Shown here: one piece after another, positions 42,250-50,619 of the stretch | How positions within the stretch are numbered: the stretch's first letter is position 1 | Layout of the letters: every line of letters starts with the position of its first letter | Assembly (NCBI GenBank): GCA_027488755.1 | Contig: JAIYAZ010000105.1 | Coordinates: 19,900-83,899 of the forward strand | Direction of reading: 5' to 3' | From: Verrucomicrobiaceae bacterium | Lineage (GTDB): Bacteria; Verrucomicrobiota; Verrucomicrobiia; Chthoniobacterales; JAATET01 | Length of the DNA stretch: 64,000 nucleotides | Made by a program: the position numbers and the translations under genes | The notes under the pieces: model-generated | The model's database searches: none | What the model saw: only the letters and a program-made list of their open reading frames with translations | Told to the model about the DNA's origin: nothing

Positions 42250-42325
42250 CGGCGGTCTATGACCGCCGAACGACGACGCGCGCGATCTCACCAAAGCAAG
42301 CGACGGTCATAGACCGCCGCTACAG
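42244..42325 (+). repeat. Inverted repeat supplying stop codons to two converging genes
   Basis: Perfect 22-base arms (42244-42265 and 42304-42325) surround a 38-base spacer. Each arm also contains a self-complementary GGCGGTC...GACCGCC core, so each half can form its own hairpin. The left arm supplies CTG TAG to the HIT gene; the right arm, on the minus strand, supplies CTG TAG to the glycosyltransferase. A third copy of the core lies at 47816. Confidence 0.9.
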
Positions 42326-43453
42326 GGCATTCAGCACCCGCGTGATCACCTTCGCGCTGTCGAAGTATTCCTCGGCGAGCGCGCGGGCGGCGCGCTGTTG
42401 ATTCGGGAAATCCGCGATGACCCGCTCGCCGGCCGCTGCCGCCTCGGCGGGCGTGCGGAAGGCGTGGAATCCCTCGCCCGGCGGCAGCAGGTCGCCCACG
42501 CCGGTGTCCTGCGCCACCAGCGGTTTGCCGCTCGCCGCGTAGCACACCGCGCGGTCGCTGAACCACCCCGCCCGTGAGAGCACGTAACCGCCCTTGGCGA
42601 TGCTGAACTCCGCGGACGATCCGCGAATGTAGGCCGCGTAGGCGTCCAGCGTGCCGCAGACCGGCGCGGCCTCGACAAACCGCCAGCCGCCCTCGCGGAA
42701 CGGCCCGAGCTCGGATTCGTGCACGCTCACGTGGGTCGCCAGCTCGATGGGACGCGACACCGCGCGCGGCACGTCCGTGAACTTCAAAAACTCCTCGCGC
42801 TTGCCGTGGAACCACTCGCCGCGCCACTCGCTGCTCTTGTAGCCCTCCCAGTGCGCGACGCTCGTGAAGCGGTCGAAGCTCTCCTGCGGCGCGTAGGGCC
42901 AGTATTTCAGCACCACGGGCGGGAACGTCGGGATCCACTCGATGCCGCACGTCGGGGCAAACGTTCCCGGTTGCCCGAGGCGCAGACCGGCGGTGAGAAA
43001 CCGGTCGTGCGCGGAGAAATGCATGTCCACGCCGTAGCTCTCGGCCCAGACCTGACTGAAGGCGGGGTCGCCGTCCTGGTAAATCTTCACCGCGCGCGGA
43101 AATGTCACCGCGTCGCTGTGGAAGTGGCCGGAGAGATTCAAAAACAGGTCGGCCTCGGCGGCGAAGTCGCGCAACTCCGCGAGGTCGGGTGCGGCGTCGT
43201 CCACGAGCAGCGTGGCGCGGCCGGTGAAGCCGAAGCGGGCGGTGATTTCGCGCCAGTAGGCGAGGTTCGCGCTTTCGGCGGGTGGCACGCGGTTCCATTG
43301 CGCGTCCACCGTGCGGTCCGAGGCCACGCGCTCGAGCAGCCAGACGTCCCAGCCGAGTTCGCGGAAACCGAGCGCCCAGTTGAGGGAGTTCCACGTGTTT
43401 CCGGCGGCGGAAATCGGGTGGGAGGCGATGCCGACGGCGACGACGATTTTCAC
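42320..43453 (-). CDS. CgeB-like glycosyltransferase (paralogue A)
   Basis: 377 residues from a GTG at 43453. The N-terminal part opens with KIVVAVGIASHPIS and LGFRELGWDVWLLE. The C-terminal part contains FSIAKGGYVLSRAGWFSDRA, GKPLVAQDTGVGDLLPPGEG and FRTPAEAAAAGE, typical of CgeB/GT4-like proteins. It shares these motifs with the divergent gene at 43490. The two starts are 36 bases apart, so promoters overlap. The stop codon is in the repeat at 42320-42322. The product sugar is unknown. Confidence 0.75.
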   Translation of the reverse strand: MKIVVAVGIASHPISAAGNTWNSLNWALGFRELGWDVWLLERVASDRTVDAQWNRVPPAESANLAYWREITARFGFTGRATLLVDDAAPDLAELRDFAAEADLFLNLSGHFHSDAVTFPRAVKIYQDGDPAFSQVWAESYGVDMHFSAHDRFLTAGLRLGQPGTFAPTCGIEWIPTFPPVVLKYWPYAPQESFDRFTSVAHWEGYKSSEWRGEWFHGKREEFLKFTDVPRAVSRPIELATHVSVHESELGPFREGGWRFVEAAPVCGTLDAYAAYIRGSSAEFSIAKGGYVLSRAGWFSDRAVCYAASGKPLVAQDTGVGDLLPPGEGFHAFRTPAEAAAAGERVIADFPNQQRAARALAEEYFDSAKVITRVLNAL

Positions 43454-43489
43454 GCGGGAGTTTTTAGCCGAGGACGCTAGGCTGGCGCG

Positions 43490-44647
43490 ATGCGGATTTT
43501 GGTGACCGGCCTCATCGGCCAATACGCCTTCGGCGGCGTGACGTGGGACTACCTCCAATACGTGCTCGGCTTCCAGGCCCTCGGGCACGACGTCTGGTAT
43601 CTGGAGGACACCGCCTGCTGGGCCTACGATCCGATCAAGGAGGAGCCCTCCGCCGACTGTTCCTACAACGTGAACTACCTCGAGCGGGTGATGCACGAGT
43701 TCGACCTCGGCGACCGCTGGATCTACCGCAACGAGGCGACCGACACCTACCACGGCCCCGCCGGTGCCGCGGCGGACGAGATCATCCGCACGGCCGACGT
43801 GCTCGTGAATGTCTCCGGCGCCTGCTGGCTGCGCGACGTGACCGCCGCCGTGCCGCGCAAGCTCTTCGTGGACGGCGACCCGATGTTCACCCACATCGGC
43901 CTCACGACGAACGGCAAGACCCGCGACCACGTGCTCGCCCACGAGGAGCACTGGACCTTCGGGCTCAACGTCGGCCGCCCCGGCTGCAAGGTCCCCACGG
44001 CCGGCATCGTCTGGCGGCCCACGGTGCAGCCGATCGCGATCGACTGGTGGCGCAAGAATCTCCTGCCCGTCACGCACGACCACGTCGCCCGCGGCGCGTG
44101 GACGACGGTGATGAACTGGGCGAGCTACCGGCCGCAGATTTTCGAGGGCGCGGAATACGGCAACAAGGACCTCGAGTTCGCCCGCTTCTTCGACCTGCCG
44201 CGCCATACGACGGAGAAGTTCGTTCTCGCGATGGGGCAGGGGATCGGCCGCAACCGCCCGACCGAGCGCCTGAACGAGGCGGGCTGGACGATCATCGAGC
44301 CTGACGTCCATCTGCCTGACTACGCGACGTATCACGATTTTCTCGCGAACTCGAAGGCCGAGTGGAGCATCGCCAAGCACGGCTACGTGCAGTCGCGCAG
44401 CGGCTGGTTCAGCTGCCGCAGCGCGTGCTACCTCGCGCTCGGCAAGCCGGTGGTCGTGCAGGACACGGGCTGGAGCGAGCATCTTCCGGCGGGTGAGGGC
44501 GCGCTGGCCTTTTCCACGATGGACGAGGCGGCGGCCGGCATCGCGGCGGTCGCGGCGGATTACGCGCGGCACTCCGCGGCGGCGCGGCGGTTTGCGGAGA
44601 CGCATTTCGACGCGGCGAAGGTCTGCGCGGAATTGCTCGGCGCGTAA
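43490..44647 (+). CDS. CgeB-like glycosyltransferase (paralogue B)
   Basis: 385 residues. N-terminal MRILVTGLIGQYAFGGV and LGFQALGHDVWYLED, C-terminal SIAKHGYVQSRSGWFSCRS, GKPVVVQDTGWSEHLPAGEG and STMDEAAAGIAA. The line-up with the divergent neighbour is close, in order and in spacing, so the two are paralogues. Unlike that gene it has a standard ATG. A sugar-porter gene follows 41 bases on, so the pair may use a common sugar pathway, but this is not proven. Confidence 0.75.
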   Translation: MRILVTGLIGQYAFGGVTWDYLQYVLGFQALGHDVWYLEDTACWAYDPIKEEPSADCSYNVNYLERVMHEFDLGDRWIYRNEATDTYHGPAGAAADEIIRTADVLVNVSGACWLRDVTAAVPRKLFVDGDPMFTHIGLTTNGKTRDHVLAHEEHWTFGLNVGRPGCKVPTAGIVWRPTVQPIAIDWWRKNLLPVTHDHVARGAWTTVMNWASYRPQIFEGAEYGNKDLEFARFFDLPRHTTEKFVLAMGQGIGRNRPTERLNEAGWTIIEPDVHLPDYATYHDFLANSKAEWSIAKHGYVQSRSGWFSCRSACYLALGKPVVVQDTGWSEHLPAGEGALAFSTMDEAAAGIAAVAADYARHSAAARRFAETHFDAAKVCAELLGA

Positions 44648-44688
44648 CCGGAGCTTGGAGGCGGGCGGTTTCCTTGCTACAAGGAGCC

Positions 44689-46095
44689 ATGACCCCCCAA
44701 GTCAAAAAACCGCGGTTCATCGTCTACTTCATCGGCTTCACCGCGGCGCTCGCGGGGTTGCTCTTCGGCCTGGACGTCGGCGTCATTTCCGGTGCGTCGA
44801 AGTTCATTCAGGCCGAGTTCACCATCGACGACAACGTGCTCGGCCTCGTCGTCAGCGCGCTGCTGTGGGGCGCGGTGTTCGGCACGCTGCTGAGCGGCCT
44901 GCTCTCGAACAAGTTCGGCCGCCGCAAAACGATCCTCATCAGCGCGGTGATCTTTGTGGTCGGCTCGATCCTCTGCGCCATCGCGCCGAGCGAGCACCTG
45001 CTTATCGTCGCGCGCTTCCTGCTCGGCATCGCGGTGGGCGTCGCGTCGTTCACCGCGCCGCTTTATCTCTCGGAGATTTCCCCGCAGCGCGTGCGCGGTT
45101 CGATGATCTCGATGTATCAGCTCATGATCACCATCGGCATCGTGATGGCGTTTTTGAGCGACACGTATCTGGCGAGCTACGCGACGATCGGCGGGGTGAC
45201 CGGCGGCCACTGGCGCTGGATGCTCGGGGTGATCGCGGTGCCGGCGGCGATCATGTTCCTCGGCGTGCTGTTTCTGCCGGAGAGCCCGCGGTGGCTGTTT
45301 TTGAAGGGCTTCAAGGAGCGGGCCGTGGCGGTGTTCCAGCGCATGCACCTTGATGACGCGGAGATCGCCGCGGAGGTGCGTGAAATCGAGGACAGCCTCA
45401 AGGTGAAGCAGGGCGGCTTTAACCTGCTGCGCACGAACCCGAATTTCGCCCGCGCCATCGGCCTCGGCGTGGGATTGCAGGTCATCCAGCAGCTCACGGG
45501 TATCAACGTGCTGATGTATTACGCCCCGCGCATCCTTGAGATGGCGGGCTTCCAGGGCACGGAGAAGGAGATGTGGGGCACGGTGCTCATCGGCGTGACG
45601 AACGTGCTGGCGACCTTCATTGCCATTGCCTTCGTGGACCGCCTCGGCCGCAAACCGATCATGTATGCCGGCTTTGTGACCATGGGCCTCGCGATGGCGG
45701 CGGTGGGCACGTTCTTCAACATGGACATCGAGAACAACCCGAGTCTCGGTTACCCGGCCGTCGCCGCGCTCCTGCTCTTCATCGTGGGTTTCGCGATGAG
45801 CGCGGGCCCGATCATTTGGGTGATCTGCTCGGAGATTTATCCGCTGGCGGGCCGCGACCTCGGCGTGACCTTCAGCACGGCGACGAACTGGATCGCGAAC
45901 GCCATTGTCGGCCAGTATTTCCTGAACGTCCTGCTGCTCCTCGGCAACGGAAACACCTTCCTGCTGCTCGGCGCGGTGAACGCGGTGTTCATCGTGTTTT
46001 TCATCCTCTTCGTCCCGGAGACGAAGGGCGTGTCGCTCGAGAAGATCGAGGCAAACCTCCGCGCCGGCCTGCCGCTGCGGAAGATCGGGCGGTAG
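44689..46095 (+). CDS. MFS sugar porter
   Basis: 468 residues from the ATG at 44689, preceded by AAGGAG at good spacing. Twelve hydrophobic helices. Sugar porter signatures: GLLFGLDVGVISG, NKFGRRKTIL, ESPRWL, QQLTGINVLMYY (sugar-binding), DRLGRKPIM and FVPETKG at the end. It is like XylE/GalP/AraE, proton-sugar symporters in the inner membrane; the sugar is not known. Confidence 0.9.
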   Translation: MTPQVKKPRFIVYFIGFTAALAGLLFGLDVGVISGASKFIQAEFTIDDNVLGLVVSALLWGAVFGTLLSGLLSNKFGRRKTILISAVIFVVGSILCAIAPSEHLLIVARFLLGIAVGVASFTAPLYLSEISPQRVRGSMISMYQLMITIGIVMAFLSDTYLASYATIGGVTGGHWRWMLGVIAVPAAIMFLGVLFLPESPRWLFLKGFKERAVAVFQRMHLDDAEIAAEVREIEDSLKVKQGGFNLLRTNPNFARAIGLGVGLQVIQQLTGINVLMYYAPRILEMAGFQGTEKEMWGTVLIGVTNVLATFIAIAFVDRLGRKPIMYAGFVTMGLAMAAVGTFFNMDIENNPSLGYPAVAALLLFIVGFAMSAGPIIWVICSEIYPLAGRDLGVTFSTATNWIANAIVGQYFLNVLLLLGNGNTFLLLGAVNAVFIVFFILFVPETKGVSLEKIEANLRAGLPLRKIGR

Positions 46096-46104
46096 CGCGG
46101 GGAG

Positions 46105-47139
46105 TTACTGGCCGGAGGAAAGGCTTTCCTGAAGCTCGGCGGTGCGCCGGTTGGTGAGGTCCAGTCGGCTCTCGCTGAAGATGAGCGGAGCCAGGGAGCC
46201 GCCCCGCGCCTGGAGGTCGGCGAGGAAGTCGGACTGAGCGTCCCGATACGCGAGCCACGCGCGTTGGGCGACCTTGAGTTTGTTTTGCCCGTCTTCGTCG
46301 AGTTGGCCGCGCAGTTGCGCGTAGACTTTGTTGAGCGCGGCATCGGCGGTTTCGAAGGCGGCGCGGCTGCGGGCGTTCATTTCGGCCTGCGTTTCCGCCG
46401 CCTCCTCCGGTTGGTCGGGGGATTGGAACTCGGTGAGGGTGAGTTCGACGTCCGCCGGGGTGCCGTTGTGGTGGTAGTTGTAGGAGAGGATTCCGACGCC
46501 AGGCGTGAAGCGGATGAGGATGCGATCCGGGCTGGTGCGCAGCGCGAGATCGTAGGTTTCGGCGGGGTCGGACGGCAGGCCGGCGATTTCCGGGGTGGGA
46601 CCCTGGCCGGTGACGTTCCAGCAGTAGCTCGATCGGAAGGTTTGGGTCGGATCGCCGAAGCGCATGCCGACGTGCAGCGGGGCCTGCAGGATGAGGTTTT
46701 CGCCGGTGAGGCTTTCGGCGAGCGCGCCGATTTCGCCGGCTTTCAGCCTGGCCCAGAGGGCGTCCACGTTTTCCGTGAGGCGGAAGTATTTGTTCGTGCC
46801 GGTGCGGAGAAGGATGCAGGGCGTGCCGGCGGGAGGGGTGGTGCTCCATGGCAGGTCGTCGGGATATCCGCTGAGGAGGGCGGCGGCCCAGCCTTCGCCC
46901 GCGGCTGAGTCGGTGATGCGGATGACAAAGGGGAACGTGAGTTTGGTGGGGGCGGCGGCGCTGTTTTTGGCGTCGGCGGTCGCGACGGTCGCCGCGTAGG
47001 TCCACGTGGTGCCCTTCGCCAGCGGAAAGCAGGCTTCGGGCGGGACAACCTCCCCGGCGCCCCGGGCGGTCGGGCTGGCGGCGAGGCTGATCGCGGCCAG
47101 GGCGGCACAAACGGCGGCTGGGAGGAGGGGGTGGCGCAT
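46105..47139 (-). CDS. Exported protein with C-terminal LprI-like domain
   Basis: 344 residues. Signal peptide ending near residue 27 (LAASPTARGAG). The first 240 residues are a beta-rich domain of unknown family (CFPLAKGTTWTYAATVATAD). The last 100 are an LprI/DUF1311 helical domain, with MNARSRAAFETADAALNKVY and QRAWLAYRDAQSDF, known from lysozyme-inhibitor-like secreted proteins. The fusion is unusual. It ends 10 bases from the sugar-porter stop and begins 9 bases after pyrE. Confidence 0.7.
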   Translation of the reverse strand: MRHPLLPAAVCAALAAISLAASPTARGAGEVVPPEACFPLAKGTTWTYAATVATADAKNSAAAPTKLTFPFVIRITDSAAGEGWAAALLSGYPDDLPWSTTPPAGTPCILLRTGTNKYFRLTENVDALWARLKAGEIGALAESLTGENLILQAPLHVGMRFGDPTQTFRSSYCWNVTGQGPTPEIAGLPSDPAETYDLALRTSPDRILIRFTPGVGILSYNYHHNGTPADVELTLTEFQSPDQPEEAAETQAEMNARSRAAFETADAALNKVYAQLRGQLDEDGQNKLKVAQRAWLAYRDAQSDFLADLQARGGSLAPLIFSESRLDLTNRRTAELQESLSSGQ

Positions 47140-47148
47140 GCTGATTTT

Positions 47149-47718
47149 CTATTTGCTGCCGGGTTTGGTGGCGGGGATGGCGGCGAGGTCGGCGGGGAGT
47201 TGGTCGGCTTCGAAGGTCTCGGGGGTCATCTGCACGAGGGAGACGAACGGGCAGCCGAAGTCGGGGATGTTGCCGCCGCTGCGGTCGACGATGGCGCCGG
47301 CCGCCACGACCACGCCGCCGGCGGCGCGGAGGATGTCGATGGTTTCCTGCACGCGGCCGCCGCGGGTGACGACGTCCTCGGCGACGACGTAGCGTTCGCC
47401 GGGCACGATCGCAAAGCGGCGCATGACGAGGGCGCCCTGGCCGTCCTTCTCGACGAAGATGTGGCGGGTGTCGAGGTGGCGGGCGACTTCCTGCCCGACG
47501 ACGATGCCGCCGACAGCGGGGGAGACGACGATGGCGCCGGCCGCGTGGGGGCGGAGTTTATCGGCGAGGCGGCCGCAGACGTCCGCGGCGATGCGGGCGT
47601 GCTGGAGAAGGATGGCGCACTGGAAGAATTCCCGGCTGTGCAGCCCGCTGCGGAGAATGAAGTGACCGTGGAGGAGGGCGCCGGTCTGGCGGAAGAGGGC
47701 GAGGACGTCGTCGGACAT
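47149..47718 (-). CDS. pyrE: Orotate phosphoribosyltransferase
   Basis: 189 residues from the ATG at 47718. Makes OMP from orotate and PRPP in pyrimidine synthesis. PRPP-binding motif in YVVAEDVVTRGGRVQET, GAIVVSPAVGGIVVGQEVAR and HGHFILRSGLHSREFFQC near the start are typical. A hood of repeats lies upstream (47732-47841). The LprI-domain gene follows 9 bases later. Confidence 0.9.
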   Translation of the reverse strand: MSDDVLALFRQTGALLHGHFILRSGLHSREFFQCAILLQHARIAADVCGRLADKLRPHAAGAIVVSPAVGGIVVGQEVARHLDTRHIFVEKDGQGALVMRRFAIVPGERYVVAEDVVTRGGRVQETIDILRAAGGVVVAAGAIVDRSGGNIPDFGCPFVSLVQMTPETFEADQLPADLAAIPATKPGSK

Positions 47719-47731
47719 GGCGTCCAGCTTA

Positions 47732-47841
47732 GGGAAATTGCCCCCGCGGGAAATGGGGAAATTGGGAAATGGCCCGGGGGCGGCGGACGCTGGGCGTTGC
47801 TTGTTTTTAAGAAATGCGGCGGTCACAGACCGCCGCTACAG
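47732..47841 (+). repeat. GGGAAATK tandem units and a GCGGCGGTC hairpin
   Basis: Four copies of GGGAAATT/GGGAAATG (one at 47732 and three head-to-tail at 47748-47771) are followed by the third copy of the REP-like palindrome (47816-47841, 9-bp arms). These fill most of the 134-base gap between pyrE and the GST gene. Confidence 0.7.
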
Positions 47842-47852
47842 GAGTGGGAGTT

Positions 47853-48545
47853 TTAGGGCTGGTAGCGAAAGGCGGTTAGTCGTTTCCGCCATGCGGTGAG
47901 GGCGGTGCGGGTTTTTGGGAGTTGATTCCAGCCTTTCCAGGTGGCGTTGCCGATGACGCCAAGGAGGGCGAAGTCGGCGTAGACCGGCTCGTCGCCAAGG
48001 AGGAACGGGCGGTGGCGCAAAGTGGTCTCGTAGGGGTCGAGCAGGGCGTCGAATTCGGCGGCGAGCCGGGCGCGGTCGCGTTTCCATGCTGCCACGCAGC
48101 CGCGGCCATAGGCTCGTTCCTTGTGGCGAATGACGAGCGTGCGGGTGAGGACGTCCTTGATCGCGGCGACGTAGAAGGGGTCGGTGAGTTTGAACCCGGC
48201 GTCCTCCAGGGGGCCTTCGATGTGGCGGGTGAGGATGAGGTTCGCGGCCTCCAGCGCGGCGGGGAAGAGGCGGCCCCGGAGAAATTTGCGGTCGACGTAG
48301 CGGGCGATGTCGAGGGAGGCGCCGGAGGATTCGCCGACGACGCGCCTGCCGTCGACGAGCAGGGGAACCTGGTAGAATTTTCCGCCGCTGGCGCGGATGA
48401 CTTCTTCGCGGGTGTGGGGGGCGACTTCGATGGTCTCGAAGGCGATGCCGCCGGCGGTGAGGGCCTGCGTGATCGGGATACAGTAGGGGCTGTGGCCGTA
48501 TTGGTAGATCGTGAGGGACATCGCAGCGGAGCGGCCGGGCTTCAC
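47853..48545 (-). CDS. Glutathione S-transferase-like protein
   Basis: 230 residues from a GTG at 48545 (or 222 from an ATG at 48521, giving MSLTIYQYGHSPYCI). Thioredoxin-like N-terminal domain with HSPYCIPI and KFYQVPLLVDGRRVVGES, then a helical C-terminal domain (EPVYADFALLGVIGNATW). It has the CxxP-like start of GST variants of the beta or zeta/phi type. Role unclear. The upstream parA stop overlaps its start. Confidence 0.75.
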   Translation of the reverse strand: MKPGRSAAMSLTIYQYGHSPYCIPITQALTAGGIAFETIEVAPHTREEVIRASGGKFYQVPLLVDGRRVVGESSGASLDIARYVDRKFLRGRLFPAALEAANLILTRHIEGPLEDAGFKLTDPFYVAAIKDVLTRTLVIRHKERAYGRGCVAAWKRDRARLAAEFDALLDPYETTLRHRPFLLGDEPVYADFALLGVIGNATWKGWNQLPKTRTALTAWRKRLTAFRYQP

Positions 48546-49348
48546 GAGGCGGCGGGCGGGACGAAGCGGATGCCGGCGGCCTGGCGTTTGAGGAGCTCTT
48601 CGGCGAGGGCGAGGTAGGCGAGGGAGCCGGCGCCGGTGGGGTCGTGCTCAAAGATGGTGCGGCCGAAGCTGGGCGCTTCGCCGAAGCGGACGCTGCGGGG
48701 GATGACGGTGTCGAAGACGACGGTCTGGAAGTGGTCGCGGACGTCCTTGACGACGGCCTGGTTGAGGTTCGTGCGGCTGTCGAACATGGTGAGGACGAGG
48801 CCGGCGATGGTGAGGTCGGGGTTGTCGCCGCCGTCGCGGAGGAGGTTCATGACCTGCATGAGGAGGCCGAGGCCTTCGAGCGCGTAGTATTCGCACTGGA
48901 TGGGGATGAGGAGCTCGTCGGCGGCGACGAGGGCGTTGGTCATGAGGACGCCGAGCGAGGGAGGGCAGTCGAGGATGGCGTAGTCGAACTGGTTTTGCTC
49001 GTGGATGGAGCCGAGGGCGCGGCGGATTTGTTTGTTGTGGTCGTCGAGGCGGGCGACTTCGGCTTCGGCGCCGGCCATTTCGAGGTTCGCGGGGATGGCG
49101 GAGAGGCGCTCGAAGCGGGTGGGGCGGATGAGCGCGGTGGCGGGGGTGTCGCCGACGATGGCGTGGTAGAGGCTGCGGCGTTCGGCGGGGTCGTCGGTGG
49201 CGAGGACGGCGCTGGTGGCGTTGCCCTGGGGGTCGAGGTCGACGAGGAGGGTGCGCTGGCCGGCGGCGGCGAGGGCGGCGGCGAGGTTGACGGAGGTGGT
49301 GGTTTTGCCCACGCCTCCTTTTTGGTTCGCGACGGCGAGAGTTTTCAT
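48542..49348 (-). CDS. parA: ParA-family ATPase (Soj-like)
   Basis: 268 residues from the ATG at 49348. Deviant Walker A KGGVGKTTT (residues 10-18), LLVDLDPQGNATSA and the ILDCPPSLGVLMTNALVAADE Walker B region are the chromosomal ParA/Soj class. It partners ParB for chromosome segregation; no parB is in this window, and a GST-like gene follows where parB normally lies. It overlaps the upstream amidase gene by 4 bases. Confidence 0.9.
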   Translation of the reverse strand: MKTLAVANQKGGVGKTTTSVNLAAALAAAGQRTLLVDLDPQGNATSAVLATDDPAERRSLYHAIVGDTPATALIRPTRFERLSAIPANLEMAGAEAEVARLDDHNKQIRRALGSIHEQNQFDYAILDCPPSLGVLMTNALVAADELLIPIQCEYYALEGLGLLMQVMNLLRDGGDNPDLTIAGLVLTMFDSRTNLNQAVVKDVRDHFQTVVFDTVIPRSVRFGEAPSFGRTIFEHDPTGAGSLAYLALAEELLKRQAAGIRFVPPAAS

Positions 49349-50592
49349 CGGGATGGGGAAGAGTAGTAGGCGACGAGGCCCTGGACGAGCGAGTCGGCGT
49401 ATTCGCGGTAGATGCTGCGCTGGGGGCGGCCGGCGACGGGGCGGGTGCCGTCGTAGTCGCCGGCCTGGAGGCGCGTGAAGACGGCGCGGCTGTTCATGAC
49501 GTAGGGTTCGACGTAGATGACGGGGCACTGAAAGAGGCGGTTGGCGAGGAGGTTGCGGGCCCAGACGTAGGGGCTGGTGCCGACGCGGACGGCGTTGGTG
49601 CCTTCGTATTGGTAGGGGGGGAGGTGGGTGGCGCGGCCCATAGCGGCGGCGACGGCCTCGGAGGCGGCGAGTTCCTCGCGGTAGACGCGGCCGAGGAGCT
49701 TGTGGAGCATGTTGAAGCGGTGGTCGTCGTAGCCGAGTTCCTTTTCGGAGAAGCTGCCGGTGATGAGGAAGTGGAGGTGGTTTTTGTCGGTGAGGGTGGG
49801 GTTTTTCTCGTCGCCCCAGGCTTCGGCGTTGAAGTGGAGGCAGAGGACGAGGTCGGGCTGGATGCTGGTGTTGACGAGCGCGGCGCGCTGGCGGATTTCG
49901 CCGACGCGGTAGAAGAGGCGGTCGGCTTCCTTTTTGACGGCTTCGGCGGTGGCGGGCTCGCCCTTGTCGGCGAGGGAGGCGACGGCGGCCTTGCGGAGGC
50001 GTTCGGGTCGCAGCGAGGTGACGGGGGCGGCCTTGCGGCGGGTGAGGAAGACTTCGGCGCCGAGGGCCTCGAGCCGGGGGACGAGGAGCTTGGCGACGTA
50101 GAGGGTCATGTCGCCTTCGGTGACGGGGCGGGTTTTGCCGAGCTGGAACCAGCGTTCCTCGATTTTCGCCCAGGAGCCGCCGATGTGGCCGGGGTCGAGG
50201 GCGATTTTGACGCCCTGGAGGGGCTTGCCCGGCGGGCGGGGCGGGAGCTGGGACTTCGCGCGCCAGAAGCGGGGGACGGGCCGGGCGGCGGCCGGGCTGG
50301 CGGCAAACCGCAGCACGAAGGGGGGCTGGCCGGCGCGGGTCTGGATGGCGGCGGTGCGGTCGCCGATGGTGATATAGGGTCGCCAGGCGCCGCCGGGGGC
50401 GTAAACGTGATCGAGCAGGTAGACGAAGTCGGCGCGGGTGATGGTTTCCTGGTATTTTTCGAGGGAGCGCCAGTCCGGCGCGGCCGCGAGGGGGCTGAGC
50501 CGCTGGGCCGAGAGCGGGGCGGCGAAGGCCGGCAGCAGGAGCAGGGCGGGCAGCAGTCGGCGAATTTTCAAAGCCCTTGGGTTGTAACGCAT
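49345..50592 (-). CDS. N-acetylmuramoyl-L-alanine amidase (Amidase_3)
   Basis: 415 residues from an ATG at 50592 (a TTG at 50571 would start at the signal peptide). Signal peptide LLPALLLLPAFAAPLSA, then about 110 residues without a known domain, then the zinc amidase: KIALDPGHIGG (metal His), VTEGDMTLYVA (metal Glu) and LVLCLHFNAEAW (metal His). It cleaves the amide between muramic acid and the stem peptide in the periplasm. It is next to parA, a pairing that may link division and segregation, but this is inference. Confidence 0.85.
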   Translation of the reverse strand: MRYNPRALKIRRLLPALLLLPAFAAPLSAQRLSPLAAAPDWRSLEKYQETITRADFVYLLDHVYAPGGAWRPYITIGDRTAAIQTRAGQPPFVLRFAASPAAARPVPRFWRAKSQLPPRPPGKPLQGVKIALDPGHIGGSWAKIEERWFQLGKTRPVTEGDMTLYVAKLLVPRLEALGAEVFLTRRKAAPVTSLRPERLRKAAVASLADKGEPATAEAVKKEADRLFYRVGEIRQRAALVNTSIQPDLVLCLHFNAEAWGDEKNPTLTDKNHLHFLITGSFSEKELGYDDHRFNMLHKLLGRVYREELAASEAVAAAMGRATHLPPYQYEGTNAVRVGTSPYVWARNLLANRLFQCPVIYVEPYVMNSRAVFTRLQAGDYDGTRPVAGRPQRSIYREYADSLVQGLVAYYSSPSR

Positions 50593-50619
50593 CGCGGGGC
50601 GCGGATACGATAAAAACGC

